Assembly: GCA_026168455.1 (NCBI GenBank)
Contig: CM047431.1
Span: 17,348,183 to 17,412,182 of the forward strand
DNA length: 64,000 nucleotides
Direction: 5' to 3'
Source of the DNA: Theocolax elegans
Taxonomy: Eukaryota > Arthropoda > Insecta > Hymenoptera > Cerocephalidae
Shown: piece by piece, positions 1 through 10,687 of the stretch
Layout of the letters: every line of letters begins with the position of its first letter
Numbering within the stretch: position 1 is the stretch's first letter
Translations under genes and position numbers: made by a program
Notes under the pieces: model-generated
What the model was told of the DNA's origin: nothing
The model's input: only the letters and a program-made list of their open reading frames with translations
Database searches by the model: none

Positions 1-2
1 AG

Positions 3-2756
3 GCGAATGCTGCAACAGCTGATCTATATCGATGGCACGAGAGACTTGGTCACGCATGTGTAAAGAAAATACGAGATCTTCAAGGTATGGCGAATGGCGT
101 GCATATTAGCAATAAAAATGAGTTCTTCTGTGAGCTATGTCATCTCGGAAAGGCACATCGATTACCTTTCTCTAAACCTCAGGCAAATCAACCTTCAGCA
201 AAGCCAGGAGAATTTTTCTACGCTGATCTATGTGGCCCAATGCAAAATGAATCGTTAGGTAAGGCAAAATATTTTATGCTTTGTAAAGACGCTGCGACAG
301 GCTACAAATATGTCTATTTTTTGAGGCATAAAGCAGATACTTTTGATTTATTTTGCAATTTTGAAAAAGAAATATTGACTAGATTTGGCAGATCAATGAA
401 AACATTCAGGACGGACAATGGTACAGAATTTTGCAACGCCAATATGAAGGAGTACCTGAAAAGAAAAGGCATTAAACTGCAGACTACGGCTCCGTATACG
501 CCGCAACAAAACGGTGCTGTGGAGAGAGAGAATCGCACCGTTATCGAGAGTGCCAGAACTATGCTGCTGGGTAAAAATCTCCCATTATATTTGTGGGCCG
601 AAGCAGTGAATACAGCGGTGTATTTGCAGAATCGAACTCCCAACTCCACTTGTACTGACGTAACGCCATATGAAATTTGGCATGGAAAGAAGCCATGTTT
701 GAATCATCTGCGAGTATTTGGATCAGAAGCTTACGTATTAATTCCAAAATTGTTTAGACAGAAATTGGATGCGAAAGCACGCAAAGCCATATTGGTTGGA
801 TACGAGGGTGAGTCTTCAAACTATAGACTTTTTGATCCGATTTCAAGGAAGGTCACATGCGCGAGAGATGTCACGTTCTCCGAGGACGGTCATGATGAAA
901 ACACAGATACCGCAGAAACTGCAATACTGCCGGGAATAATCGAAAATACATCGGAAGAGTCATCAACACACACAAATGAAGCCACGGACAATGAAAGTAA
1001 ATATACCCAACAAAACTCGGCACAGAATGAAGAAACGCCAATTCGAGAACCAACGAGAGACACATCTAATAAGCGGAGACATAATAGAGTCGGGACTACA
1101 GAAATGGATGACAGTCCACCTCAGAAAGTGGCTCGAAAATTACGCAACCGAGAAGATATAAAACCTCCAATCCGTTACGAAGCCGACATCGCTGAATATC
1201 ACGAACCGAATACTTACCTGGAAGCTGTCGAAGGACCGAATTCTCAAGAATGGATGAGAGCAATCGAGGAAGAACTCAAGGCGCACACAAATAATAATAC
1301 GTGGAGTATTGTCGAAAAACACGAGAGTCAATCTCTGATCGATGCAAAGTGGGTTTTTAAAATACAAACAAATAAATCCGGACACGGTAAACGCTTCAAA
1401 GCACGACTTTGCGCGAGAGGTTTTCGACAAACTCACGGTATTAATTATGAAGAGACGTTTTCGCCGGTGGCTCGGTATGATTCTATTCGCGTATTGCTCG
1501 CTATCGCTGCTCACGAGGATTACGAGATGCGCCAATTCGACATAAAGACTGCGTTTTTATATGGTGAGTTAAGCGAAAATATTTATATGTATGTTCCGGA
1601 AGGAGTGAGTGTAAAAAATGCTAAAAATGTTGTCTGTAAATTAAATAAGGCCCTATACGGGTTAAAACAAGCGTCGCGATGTTGGAATCGTAAATTCGTT
1701 GATTTTATAAAGAGACACGGCTTGAATGTTTGTAATGCCGATAATTCAATTTTTTGTGGCTGTGTGAGTGGAGAAAGAGTGTTACTGGTTATGTTTGTGG
1801 ATGATGGTCTTATTATGAGTAAGAGTTCGTCGGCGATTGAAATTGTATTGCAAGATCTTAAAAATTCTTTTGAAATTGTAGATATGGAACCGTCTGTTTT
1901 TGTCGGGATACAGATAGAGCGAGACAGAGAAAAACGTTCTATATTTTTGCATCAATCAGACTATGTAGAAAAATTATTGATAAGATTTAATATAACAAAT
2001 GCAAACTCTGTCTGTACACCGATGGATAAGAGTGTGGATATAAAAGAATGTGAGTTAAGCCAGGCTGAGCGTAATAAAATCCCGTTTAGGGAGCTCGTAG
2101 GATCGCTTATGTTCTTATGTAATGTGACACGACCTGATCTTTCATTCGCGGTAAATGTAATAAGCAGGTATGTAAATAATTTTAATAAAAATCACTGGGA
2201 AGCTGGTAAACGGATTTTAAAATATATAATAGGCTCGAAAAATCTCGTAATATTGTATTATAATAACGGTGATTCTATGGAATTGTCCGGCTTCTGCGAC
2301 TCTGATTTTGCTGGCGACTTGGCTACGCGAAGGTCAACTTCTGGTTTCATTTTTGAAATGGCATCGGGGCCAATAACATGGACGTCGCAAAGACAAAGAT
2401 GTGTCGCGCTTAGTACGACAGAAGCAGAATACGTTTCTGCAAGTTTGGCCGCTCGCGAGGCCATTTGGCTAAAGCAACTTTTAAACGACTTAGGTTTTGG
2501 TTTCGAAAACCCTGTAAAATTGCATATCGACAATCAGAGTGCCGTTCGACTAGTAAGAAATCCCGAGTTCCACAAGCGAACCAAGCATATAGATATACAA
2601 TACCATTTTATTCGCGAAAAATATGAACTAGGAATAATTGACGTGGATTTTGTATGCAGCGAAAATCAAAAGGCTGATATATTCACGAAGGCATTACCGC
2701 GTGATAGATTTAAGAAATTATGTGACTTAATCGGACTTAAAAGAAATGAAAAATGA
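3..2756 (+). CDS. Ty1/copia retrotransposon polyprotein (integrase, RT, RNase H), 5' end beyond window
   Basis: The frame is open from the window edge; the first in-frame ATG is at 87 but is probably not the start, because codons before it encode the HERLGH part of the gag-pre-integrase zinc finger, completed by CELC after 87. Counting from that ATG, the integrase triad is D47 (YADLCGP), D110 (RTDNGTEF) and E146 (AVERENR). The reverse transcriptase has AKWVFKIQ, the FSPVAR/FDIKTAFLYG blocks and the catalytic FVDD. RNase H follows (FCDSDFAGD, STTEAEY, HIDNQSA, KHIDIQYHFI). The order integrase before RT is diagnostic of Ty1/copia. No internal stop or frameshift is seen, so this copy may be fairly young. 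Gag and protease lie upstream of the window. Confidence 0.95.
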   Translation, partial: ANAATADLYRWHERLGHACVKKIRDLQGMANGVHISNKNEFFCELCHLGKAHRLPFSKPQANQPSAKPGEFFYADLCGPMQNESLGKAKYFMLCKDAATGYKYVYFLRHKADTFDLFCNFEKEILTRFGRSMKTFRTDNGTEFCNANMKEYLKRKGIKLQTTAPYTPQQNGAVERENRTVIESARTMLLGKNLPLYLWAEAVNTAVYLQNRTPNSTCTDVTPYEIWHGKKPCLNHLRVFGSEAYVLIPKLFRQKLDAKARKAILVGYEGESSNYRLFDPISRKVTCARDVTFSEDGHDENTDTAETAILPGIIENTSEESSTHTNEATDNESKYTQQNSAQNEETPIREPTRDTSNKRRHNRVGTTEMDDSPPQKVARKLRNREDIKPPIRYEADIAEYHEPNTYLEAVEGPNSQEWMRAIEEELKAHTNNNTWSIVEKHESQSLIDAKWVFKIQTNKSGHGKRFKARLCARGFRQTHGINYEETFSPVARYDSIRVLLAIAAHEDYEMRQFDIKTAFLYGELSENIYMYVPEGVSVKNAKNVVCKLNKALYGLKQASRCWNRKFVDFIKRHGLNVCNADNSIFCGCVSGERVLLVMFVDDGLIMSKSSSAIEIVLQDLKNSFEIVDMEPSVFVGIQIERDREKRSIFLHQSDYVEKLLIRFNITNANSVCTPMDKSVDIKECELSQAERNKIPFRELVGSLMFLCNVTRPDLSFAVNVISRYVNNFNKNHWEAGKRILKYIIGSKNLVILYYNNGDSMELSGFCDSDFAGDLATRRSTSGFIFEMASGPITWTSQRQRCVALSTTEAEYVSASLAAREAIWLKQLLNDLGFGFENPVKLHIDNQSAVRLVRNPEFHKRTKHIDIQYHFIREKYELGIIDVDFVCSENQKADIFTKALPRDRFKKLCDLIGLKRNEK

Positions 2757-2803
2757 AAATAAATTTGTTAAACTGCTTATATCTATATTTGTATGAGAAT
2801 GCT

Positions 2804-3113
2804 CAAAAGGTGGGAGTATTGTGTATGTGAGTTTTTCTCGCATTACTAACAAGTGAAATGTATGTTTGCGTTTCTGTATCACGTGACCAAAACTGTATAC
2901 GTGTTAGTGTGTGTGTTTAGGCGCGTACCGGCGAGAATCCGTCGCGGGCTTTCTCATGAGCATTCGACGACCAACTGTATCGGCGGACAAGTCGCTCTTA
3001 TACTTAAGACGCGAAACGTGTATTACAAACCTGTACTTATTAAATCACGGACTATTATAAAGGATTCAACCACTTTATTTCTTGCATATTTATTATTCAT
3101 TTAACCTGGCTCA
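2804..3113 (+). repeat. Polypurine tract and probable 3' LTR of the copia element
   Basis: Fifty bases after the pol stop is a purine run AAAAGGTGGGAG (about 2805-2816), the usual primer for plus-strand synthesis. The LTR would then begin TGTGTATG at 2820. The end near 3113 (CCTGGCTCA) is a guess, because the 5' LTR is outside the window and no target duplication can be checked. Confidence 0.5.
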
Positions 3114-3644
3114 AAATCTATAAATAAATTAAGTGACTATTCTCCTGGATACTTCTTTATTAATTTATAATAAATAAAACTTTAATATCAAGAATATTAA
3201 TGGCAAGTGAATTAAACTAGTCAATTTTCTATCATTAAATATCTTTTCATATTTGCCGTGTTATTGTACAAACTCAAACCCTCGTAATAGACACGTAGTT
3301 GTGTTTGAAACACAAACAACGATAGAAAAATCTACCTATCGCTTTTAACAGTATTTTACCACTGAGTTGAATACGTAAGTAAACACGTTTAGTTGTGTCG
3401 TTACATCATAATAAGTGCGGACATTTTTGATAAAGAAAATTATCTAAGATTGCACAATATAGTAAATTAAAATATGATTCATGGTCTTTGTGGTAATCAA
3501 AATAACAGTATATTATGCAACAAGTGTGTGAAGTGTATTTTCTTTCACGAGAAGCGATAGTAGCAAACGAGTTGCCGGCGCAACCGGTGACGAGTGCCGC
3601 GATATCACCCGAGTGCAGAAAAATATCACACACGAGTCGCATAC
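3114..3644. other. Intergenic, nothing recognised
   Basis: AT-rich sequence with no credible ORF, RNA gene or repeat that I can see. Confidence 0.5.
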
Positions 3645-3815
3645 GCTATTTTTTGATCGACCGTGCGTGATGTCGGTGCATGAAGTTGATATTTCACTTC
3701 ACGTACGTCTAATTACTTCACGCATAGTATGAAATAATAAAATAAAAATTCACTTCATACATGGATTTTTCAACTTCATGCACCGACTTCACGCACAGTC
3801 GATCAAAAAAATAGC
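3645..3815. mobile_element. Short palindromic MITE
   Basis: The ends are inverted copies of about 45 bp. The left end begins GCTATTTTTTGATCGACCGT and the right end is its near-perfect reverse complement. Both inner parts carry GTCGGTGCATGAAGTTGA. It is 171 bp long with no coding capacity. No clear target duplication is seen, so the superfamily is unresolved. Confidence 0.75.
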
Positions 3816-3879
3816 ATTTGCATGAATGAAAATAAAAATTACTGTATGAAAACTTTCGGAAACCATTAGTTCACGAACA

Positions 3880-4040
3880 GAATGTACAGATAATGGTTAT
3901 CCAATTTATCTGCAGACGGAATGATAGTTTGAAAATTGTATATCATACAAACAGGACCGCAGATAATATTTATTCAATTTATCGTAGGTGGAATGATGGT
4001 TCGAAAATTGTATATGATACAAACAGAATCACAAATAATA
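3880..4040 (+). repeat. Imperfect tandem duplication, about 72 bp unit
   Basis: Two adjacent diverged copies each contain a GGAATGATRGTTYGAAAATTGTAT-type core followed by ATACAAACAG. A short open frame runs through them, but its coding look comes from the duplication and I do not call a gene. Confidence 0.55.
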
Positions 4041-5223
4041 GATTAACAGTGCATATTAATGATGAGCTGTATATTTATGATCTGTATATTTCAAAAGAGG
4101 ATCAGAAAATAAACTTATTGATCAAATCTTTGAGACAACATTAACTTTCAAAGGGCCGGAAAGCCAATATATCGGCTCAAAAACATAATGCTATGATATC
4201 TCTTTATCCTTAAGTAAATCGATGCGCTAAGTTCGTATCTGAACTTGGTTTGACCTTATCACTTCAGAATCAAGGTCAATGAAGGTCATTTGAAGGTCAA
4301 ACCTAGCAATATGCTTTGAATCATTGCAAAAAATATATGTTCATGTTTTTGGTGTCACTGAATTCGGGTTTACCTCATTTTAACCTTAAATAAAAAGAGA
4401 GATGAAGATTTCTCGAATGTCAGGTTGAGAACATACCCAAGGAAATATTTAAAATTGGTTTTTATGTTTCTGAAAACGCTTGACGCTAAATTTTCTCATT
4501 CAACGAATCGCATTTTGGTCATTATCATTATTCAGATAAATTGCTGAATCTATTCTCGTGAAAGTAATTTGCCAGTAAAATTACAGAAATACTTTTTGCA
4601 GAAACGTATGTATCATCATAATTTAGATCGTGCAATTATAACTAGAAATTTATTCTAGAAGAAAAGATAGTGAACAAAGAATAATTCTTGATTTTTGAGC
4701 ATACGTATGGCTTAAGCAGATCATATGTTTCTATTTGTTTTCAAACAGTATCATAATAACAAACAACATAGTGACGTAGTTCAAACAGTATTTCAACATG
4801 ATCGTATAATAGAAAGACACCAGGTACAAAATCATAGAGGATACACTTGACAGAAGCGTATTAATGCTGTGACATATGGCAGAGGCTAATTCCCCTCTCG
4901 ACCACTACGTGGCGAAACACCGTCGTTGAGCATCCTAACGCAAGAACAGTCGTCCCAACGGTATAAGTCCGGGGAAAAGCTTTTGCTAACCGTTACTCTA
5001 TCGTCACTCTACCGTTACAATACTTTCGTACTTTTCATTTCATCGTTTGAGTTGAATATCTCTCGTTTTTCACTTTGATACTTATGTTTACTATCTTGCC
5101 TACGGAATACCCTTTGATTTTGAATTGGTCTTTCCATACACACAAAATTGTGGTATTCAGCGTAACAATTCATAGAGTACATCACCAGTCTACAACAGAA
5201 ATTTCCTTCCTTGAGCCAAAATA
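4041..5223. other. Intergenic, only an AGGTCA cluster near 4,250-4,300
   Basis: No gene is seen. One TGACCTT and three direct AGGTCA half-sites, the first in a TCAAGGTCA context, lie between 4251 and 4299. The stretch just before 5224 may belong to the 5' part of the piggyBac element, but I could not find its TTAA-flanked end. Confidence 0.4.
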
Positions 5224-6345
5224 ATGAGTGCTTGGAGTAGTGGTGAATCAGAACCAGAAGAGGAGTATGACAATAGGACTGGTGAATCACAACCAAATGC
5301 TTCTTCAGAATTCTTTGATGATCTTAAGAGAGATGACGGTGTATTTTTCGAATCTGTCTATTTCTCTTCCATAAAAGACTGTATAGGTCATGCTAATTTT
5401 TATGAAAATATTCTCTTCCAGAAGCAAAAACCCGATCCATTGTAACAGTAGAAGAATTGCGAATCTTTCTTGGTTCTAACTATCAACGTGGGCCATGTTC
5501 GTAAGTGTGATGTCAAAGATTATTAGAGTATGGATCCTCTATTATCCACACCAATATTCAGAAAATACATGACCCGTAATAAATATCTCCAAAATTTACG
5601 TTTTCTGCATTTTGAAAATAATAGGGACAATGCATCACCCTACAAGAATCATCCTCTGAGGAAAATTAAACCTGTAATAGATTTTCTAAATCAGAAATTT
5701 TCCTCTACTTTGTATCCTGGGAAAAACCTTTGCATTGATGAAAGTTTGATGCTGTGGAAAGGAATATTGAAGTTCAAGCAATATTTACCCTTGAAAAGAC
5801 GCAGGATTGATATAAAATTTTTGAATTAGTTGATTGTTACACTGGATTTCTATTACGATTCCTTATCTATACAGGAGCTGATACAGGTTATGAAAAATTT
5901 AATTTAGCAATCTATGGAGATATAGTAGTTGATTTCCTAACACCTTATTTCAACAAAGGTCACGTTATCTTCATAGATAATTGGTACTCGTCTCCTCAAC
6001 TTGCTAATTTTCTCCATAACAATGATACTGGTATGTGTGGGACCGTGAAGAAACCCAAAAAAGGAATGCCCAAGTTTGTCAGTAAATTGAACCTTGGTAA
6101 ATTGAAGTAGCTCATACCGATTCTTGGTTAGCATTAAAGTGGATGGACAAGAACGAAGTTTACACGATAACAACACTCCATGAAGTTGATTACGCAAGTA
6201 CAGGAAAGAAACATTGGAGTACTAATGAAGATATTATAAAACCAATATGTATAGTAGACTACAATAAAAATGTGGGAGAGGTTGACAACATAGACAAGCT
6301 GAGTATTGCTTTTCTTCGTCTGAGGCATCGATCTAGCCTTATATA
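5224..6345 (+). pseudogene. piggyBac-type transposase, frameshifted
   Basis: Pieces in different frames line up with the piggyBac transposase (DDE_Tnp_1_7). An acidic N-terminus starts at 5224. Then come DPLLSTPIFRKYMTRN, the LCIDESLMLWKG/LKFKQYLPLKRRR block (5530-5829), and in another frame ELVDCYTG and FIDNWYSSPQL with GTVKKPKKGMPK. The last piece is VDYNKNVGEVDNID from 6143. The three catalytic aspartates are still readable near 5832, 5976 and 6257. At least three frame changes and a stop at 5443-5445 show it is dead. No C-terminal cysteine-rich domain is seen before the GA repeat. Confidence 0.88.
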
Positions 6346-6427
6346 TTGTAACGGTAAATGGACCGCAATAAGTGAAATAAGGCGGACTCGACGCGATCGT
6401 ATCCACAACACTACTCAACCCGACGAG

Positions 6428-6471
<44 letters not shown>
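6428..6471. repeat. (GA)n microsatellite
   Basis: About 22 uninterrupted GA units directly after the decayed piggyBac C-terminus. Confidence 0.95.
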
Positions 6472-6474
<3 letters not shown>

Positions 6475-7228
6475 AAAAGCGAAAAGTAGTCAAGAAGGAT
6501 TCCCAAGAGCGACATGTTGGGCCACATCACCGACGAGACAAACAAGTCCTGACCAGGCGTGCGTTTACGCGGACGTACACGCGATCCGCGATCCGTGAAT
6601 ACGTGCGGTTTCCCGACTAAACGACACGTGCGCGCGAGAGGTTAAGAACTCTTGCCGTGTCTCTCTCTGACGCGTGTGTATGTATTTGGTTGACCAGAGT
6701 GCTTCACACTCTCGCGTACTATCAGCCGTATTTCGTCGGTTTGCGAAGCCAGGTAACCTGGCGAATCATACGCGTCCCCCAAATAGACCGAGATAGCGTG
6801 TCTCGAGTATATTTTGCGGCGGGCGCACACTCCCATACATATTGTTATTATATTGATTTTACTATTTTAACTCACCTCGGGCCAAGGGATAGCATTGCCT
6901 TGGCTAGACTTCAGTATTAATATAATATTTTCTTTGCATTTTATTAATCAACCTTCTCGATAGTAAAATCGCGCGTATTTATTAAATAAACCCGTGATTA
7001 CTTCCTATCCTAAAGACAGATAGGAATACGGATATGCGGGTGCCATGTATTGTACTTCGCACGACACATATCTGAATAGCCGAGCACGGGTTTCAGCTAA
7101 GAGTATTTCTCACACCGAGAGAGCGTGTACTAAGGTAAGTACACACGTTCTATAGAGGTTGGACAACATCGTGCGTAGTTTGAGGATAACTCCGGCCACA
7201 TCGTCAGGCAATCGCGGCGAAACGATTA
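6472..7228. other. Unassigned sequence, richer in CpG
   Basis: Less AT-rich and full of CG dinucleotides compared with its neighbours. It may be transposon-derived, but I recognise no family and no gene. Confidence 0.35.
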
Positions 7229-7230
7229 GC

Positions 7231-7475
7231 TTGGTAATGCAGGGCCTCTAGCTGGATAATGTGTCCGGTAGTGTAGGTAATTATGTTAAATATTTATAAA
7301 GCATTGCCAGTTGTATTCAGGACACACTCACGGTTTAGTCTCTTAGATGCAACATTTTATATACAGACATAACGGCGGTGCCTATACCTCGGTAATGTGG
7401 CTGGTAGTGGGAGCAGTGTTGTTAGATATATAAAAAGCAGCGCTAGCCGTATTCTGGACACACTCTCGGTTTAGT
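7231..7475 (+). repeat. Two diverged direct copies of a ~90-110 bp unit
   Basis: Copy 1 (7231-7340) and copy 2 (7391-7475) share GGTAATGY, a ATATWTAWAAAGCA core and GGACACACTC.CGGTTTAGT. Copy 2 lacks about 25 bp. Their role is unknown. Confidence 0.6.
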
Positions 7476-8376
7476 ATAAAATAAATATATAAACAATAAG
7501 ATAATATATCGCATAAAACAAAATGAAAATCATACAAAATAGAACACAAATAGTAAAATAACATGTTAAAATGGATTAGAATAAGAGTAAATTAAGAAGT
7601 AAGAGAATGTAAAAAAAGAAGAGAGGCAGCAAGCTGATGAGGGGAGGAGGAAAGAGAGGAAAAGGAAGTTGAAAATGAAACAATTTATAATGTTCAAAAT
7701 AAAATAATTTCAACAGTATTTTGATTAAAAAGGCGTTTCCACAACAACTGATTTTGTGTCGGAAGATATTAAAAGGATGCTACATTAAAATTTCACAACC
7801 TGGATAGACTGCATTAGATATACTCCTGAAAAGTTTCTATGGTATATGAGTTTGATAATAACCCTACTAAAAATACAAATTAAGAGTAATAGATTTTTAT
7901 AAAAAAGTATGAAATTTACCTTTTGCATAGATTTAGATCCATCTTTTCGAATTATATTATTTTCTGAATTTTGCGTATAAATCATAGTTGGAGATACATA
8001 TAAATTTTGTTTACGGTCAGTTTTTTTTTTTTCCTCAAAAGTAGCATAAACAAAACTAATTTCTCGATTAAATATATCATTTTTTTTACTCTGTCTATTG
8101 TAATACTCATTTGATTCATGCTTTCGAATTTGTATAGGATAATACGATGTTGCCAAGTCATAAACTGAAAATGTTTAACATTATTATTGCTATAATCAAT
8201 TATTCTTTTAAATCATATAGTAAAAACGTTGTTATAAACCAATGGTTTTTTATATTAAATTCTTGATAGTATAATAGTTTCGATAGATATAAGTTTAACT
8301 ATAAAGATCATTAATATTGTACAAAACTCAACTTTATTAAATGGATTACAAGCGGAGTGCTTGACCTCCGCAAAAC
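7476..8376. other. AT-rich intergenic, nothing recognised
   Basis: Only a purine-rich patch (about 7610-7670) stands out. The longer frames here have no protein-like composition. Confidence 0.4.
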
Positions 8377-8962
8377 GGATCTTATCCTAAATTTGGTATG
8401 TCTATTATAATATAAAAATGTGAACAAAGCTAAGCGATTGCTTGCCAATGGATACATTGATGAAAGTTATTCGACATCTAATAATAATTTTAATGAAAAT
8501 TACTTCCAATTTAATTGCTTATAACTCCGAAACATATAAAGATGAAGAATTGAACCAAATACCAGAAGAAAGTTGAGTTCAGATAGATATAATTAAAAAA
8601 AAGAAGTTATAATTACTCCATTTGGAGTAAAGCTATGAAGAAAATAAGAAATTGAAGAATTTTGAGCTAAAAGAAACAATAAACTTTTCATATTAAATTT
8701 TGGATAAATTTCTTATTTTTATCATAAGTTTGTTCCAAATAGAGCAATTTTAGCTTCTTTTTTTTTAATTATATCTACCTGAACTCAACTTTCTTCTGGT
8801 ATTTGGTTCAATTCTTCATCTTTATTTGTTTCGGAATTATAAGCGTTGAAATTATTATTAGACGTCGAATAACTTTCGTCAATGTGGCCATTGGCAAGTA
8901 ATAGCTTGGCTTTCTTCACATTTTTATATTATAAAAGACATACCAAAGTAAGGATAAGATCC
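8377..8962. mobile_element. Inverted-repeat element, arms ~250 bp
   Basis: The left arm starts GGATCTTATCC and the right arm ends in GGATAAGATCC. Matching inner blocks include the reverse complements of AACAAAGCTAAGC, GAAAGTTATTCGAC and GAACCAAATACCAGAAGAAA. The spacer is about 70 bp near 8650-8720. No ORF is present, so it is probably a non-autonomous DNA transposon. Confidence 0.75.
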
Positions 8963-9239
8963 TCTTGTCAGTCTAAGTTCAATTCTAGAATCCTGAAAAA
9001 TTCCAGCGGTCATTAAACTGTCCCCCTGTCCATCTGTGATCATCGTATATTAGTTTTCGGTCTTTCAGGTCATCAAAACCACGGAAAAGATGGACGGGCA
9101 ATTGAAAGAATGTATCTAGCACTTCCAAGATATACATCCACCTCGCTGAGTTAAAAACGCTCCTGATGTCCAGTGTCTCTAGTAAAACCAGTGGCCTAGT
9201 CGCATTGCATTTTACGTTCCTATGGTGAAGGATGTTTTT

Positions 9240-9610
9240 GACTAAACCAGGTTATGCGTCGGGTGAAGAAGTTGATTTAAAACCACTGACTGCACTTCGC
9301 GTTACAAAAGGCGGAACTTCTGCTGCTGACTTAACAAGGGATCGATATGGGGATGCCAATGACGGTGGGGCGCGAACAAGTGGTGGTCTGTGACGAAGTC
9401 AAGTATATGAAGGTGACTCTTGATGCAAAGCTGAGTTTCAGTCCACACATACGTACAGTAACATAGAAAATAGCGGAAAAGACGACGGCCTTGAGTAGAC
9501 TTATAGCCAATACAAACGAACCAACTCGAGCATACGGCGACTATTGATGTGCGTTATCCACTCCATCATGCTATACGAGGCGAACGCGTTGCACGTGAAG
9601 AGACGAGAGA
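9240..9610 (+). pseudogene. Non-LTR retrotransposon RT remnant (R1/Jockey-like)
   Basis: A frame near 9398-9510 reads VKYMKVTLDAKLSFSPHIR, then a stop, then AEKTTALSRL. This matches the YLGVTLD...L.F..H / KA......L.RL block that follows the RT catalytic core in R1/Jockey-type ORF2. About 9540-9600 in a shifted frame gives VIHSIMLYEAN, like the usual V.S.LLYG block. Several stops and frameshifts are present. Confidence 0.65.
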
Positions 9611-10106
9611 AGGTGAGGACGGACGACTGGGTGCGTTACGAATCACGTGCGTGTACAGAATAGCTGCTCGCCATGAAACGAAAGCGCGTATATGAACGAA
9701 GCACGGACATAGGGTGGGCCGACGCTGCGACAGACGAATGTTCAGAAACCTTGGAACTCTAGTAGACGCATTGGACGAACACCCCACACGCGCGGTGGAC
9801 ACGTAGACCCATCCCTGCGGTCTCTCCATGGAAGGGAAAAAACCACAGTGAGGTAAATTTCTATCTCACCCAAATTCTCTCTGGACATGGATACTTCTCT
9901 GGTTTGAACAAAGATATGTGGGTTTAGTAGATATTGGTACTTTCAGCCTACCGAGTCCCATACTCAGTGGACCGACTGCTTTTGCGCGGTAGTAGATGGT
10001 CTACCGGTTGTGCGTAAAATGTCATTATTACATACTCAAAACATAATAATAATAATAGTTTTTGTGTGCATGATACTTAACATTTCCTCCGTCAAAAATC
10101 GTACTT

Positions 10107-10235
10107 TCAGTCTGATAAGTCTCCAGCGTCCTTTACCGCTTGTAGATGCTTTGGTCTCAGTAATAGCTCATACAGCTTCTCGGCCATGATAATCAGGAAC
10201 AGGGGCCTGTATGGAGACGGATTCAAAGGGCCCTT
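10107..10235 (-). pseudogene. Non-LTR retrotransposon RT fragment, opposite strand
   Basis: The minus strand reads NPSPYRPLFLI, then AEKLYELLL and DAGDLSD. This matches the RT-1 block of non-LTR elements (YRPI.L....K..E.....L / G.LS..QYGFR). It is a fragment only, oriented opposite to the remnant at 9.2-9.6 kb, so it comes from another insertion or a rearrangement. Confidence 0.6.
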
Positions 10236-10667
10236 ACTGAAGGGCCGTTCTCTTTTTTTCTTTTTTGTCCGACCGTCGACCAACTCTCTGCTTGAGATGT
10301 CTCTACGTGTTGGGCGGCAGCTTGTTCGGTTATAGGGCTCTAATTTTCCCGTTTCCATTTCATTTGTTGCTAAAGAACAACCTCAATCACATACACGTCA
10401 GCGTCTGTGATCGTCGGTTTGCAAAGTAGTTTCATTCGTTGCAACAAGCACCGTGCAAATTCAACTGATTCGTTGATTTCACTCATTTCGTTTGTGATTA
10501 CGCGATTCACATTCTATGGACATTTGTTACTATAGTATATTATACGGCAACACCGGCGAGAGTGAACGTGCTTACAGTCGCGATATATAATATACTACTG
10601 TAGTATATAATACACTACTATATATGTATTCATATATTGTGACGTACCAAATTTAATGTATTTAAAA
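10236..10667. other. Unassigned; AT-rich palindromic patch near 10,530-10,640
   Basis: A run of TAGTATATTATA / TATAATATACTACTGTAGTATATAATACACTA forms short imperfect palindromes just outside the left arm of the large inverted repeat. No gene is seen. Confidence 0.4.
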
Positions 10668-10687
10668 GTGCAGAAACAGACCGCTGC
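10668..10687 (-). mobile_element. 20-bp terminal remnant of element E at the end of the left arm
   Basis: GTGCAGAAACAGACCGCTGC is the reverse complement of the first 20 bases of the insertion at 54,604. It sits at exactly the same point of the 332-bp repeat unit (next to CAAAAATGTT). The left large arm therefore ends at the same junction as the right one. Confidence 0.75.

Noticed and set aside
3893..4144. 83-aa gene
   Set aside because: The apparent protein repeat is the imperfect 72-bp DNA duplication. There is no start context and no domain.
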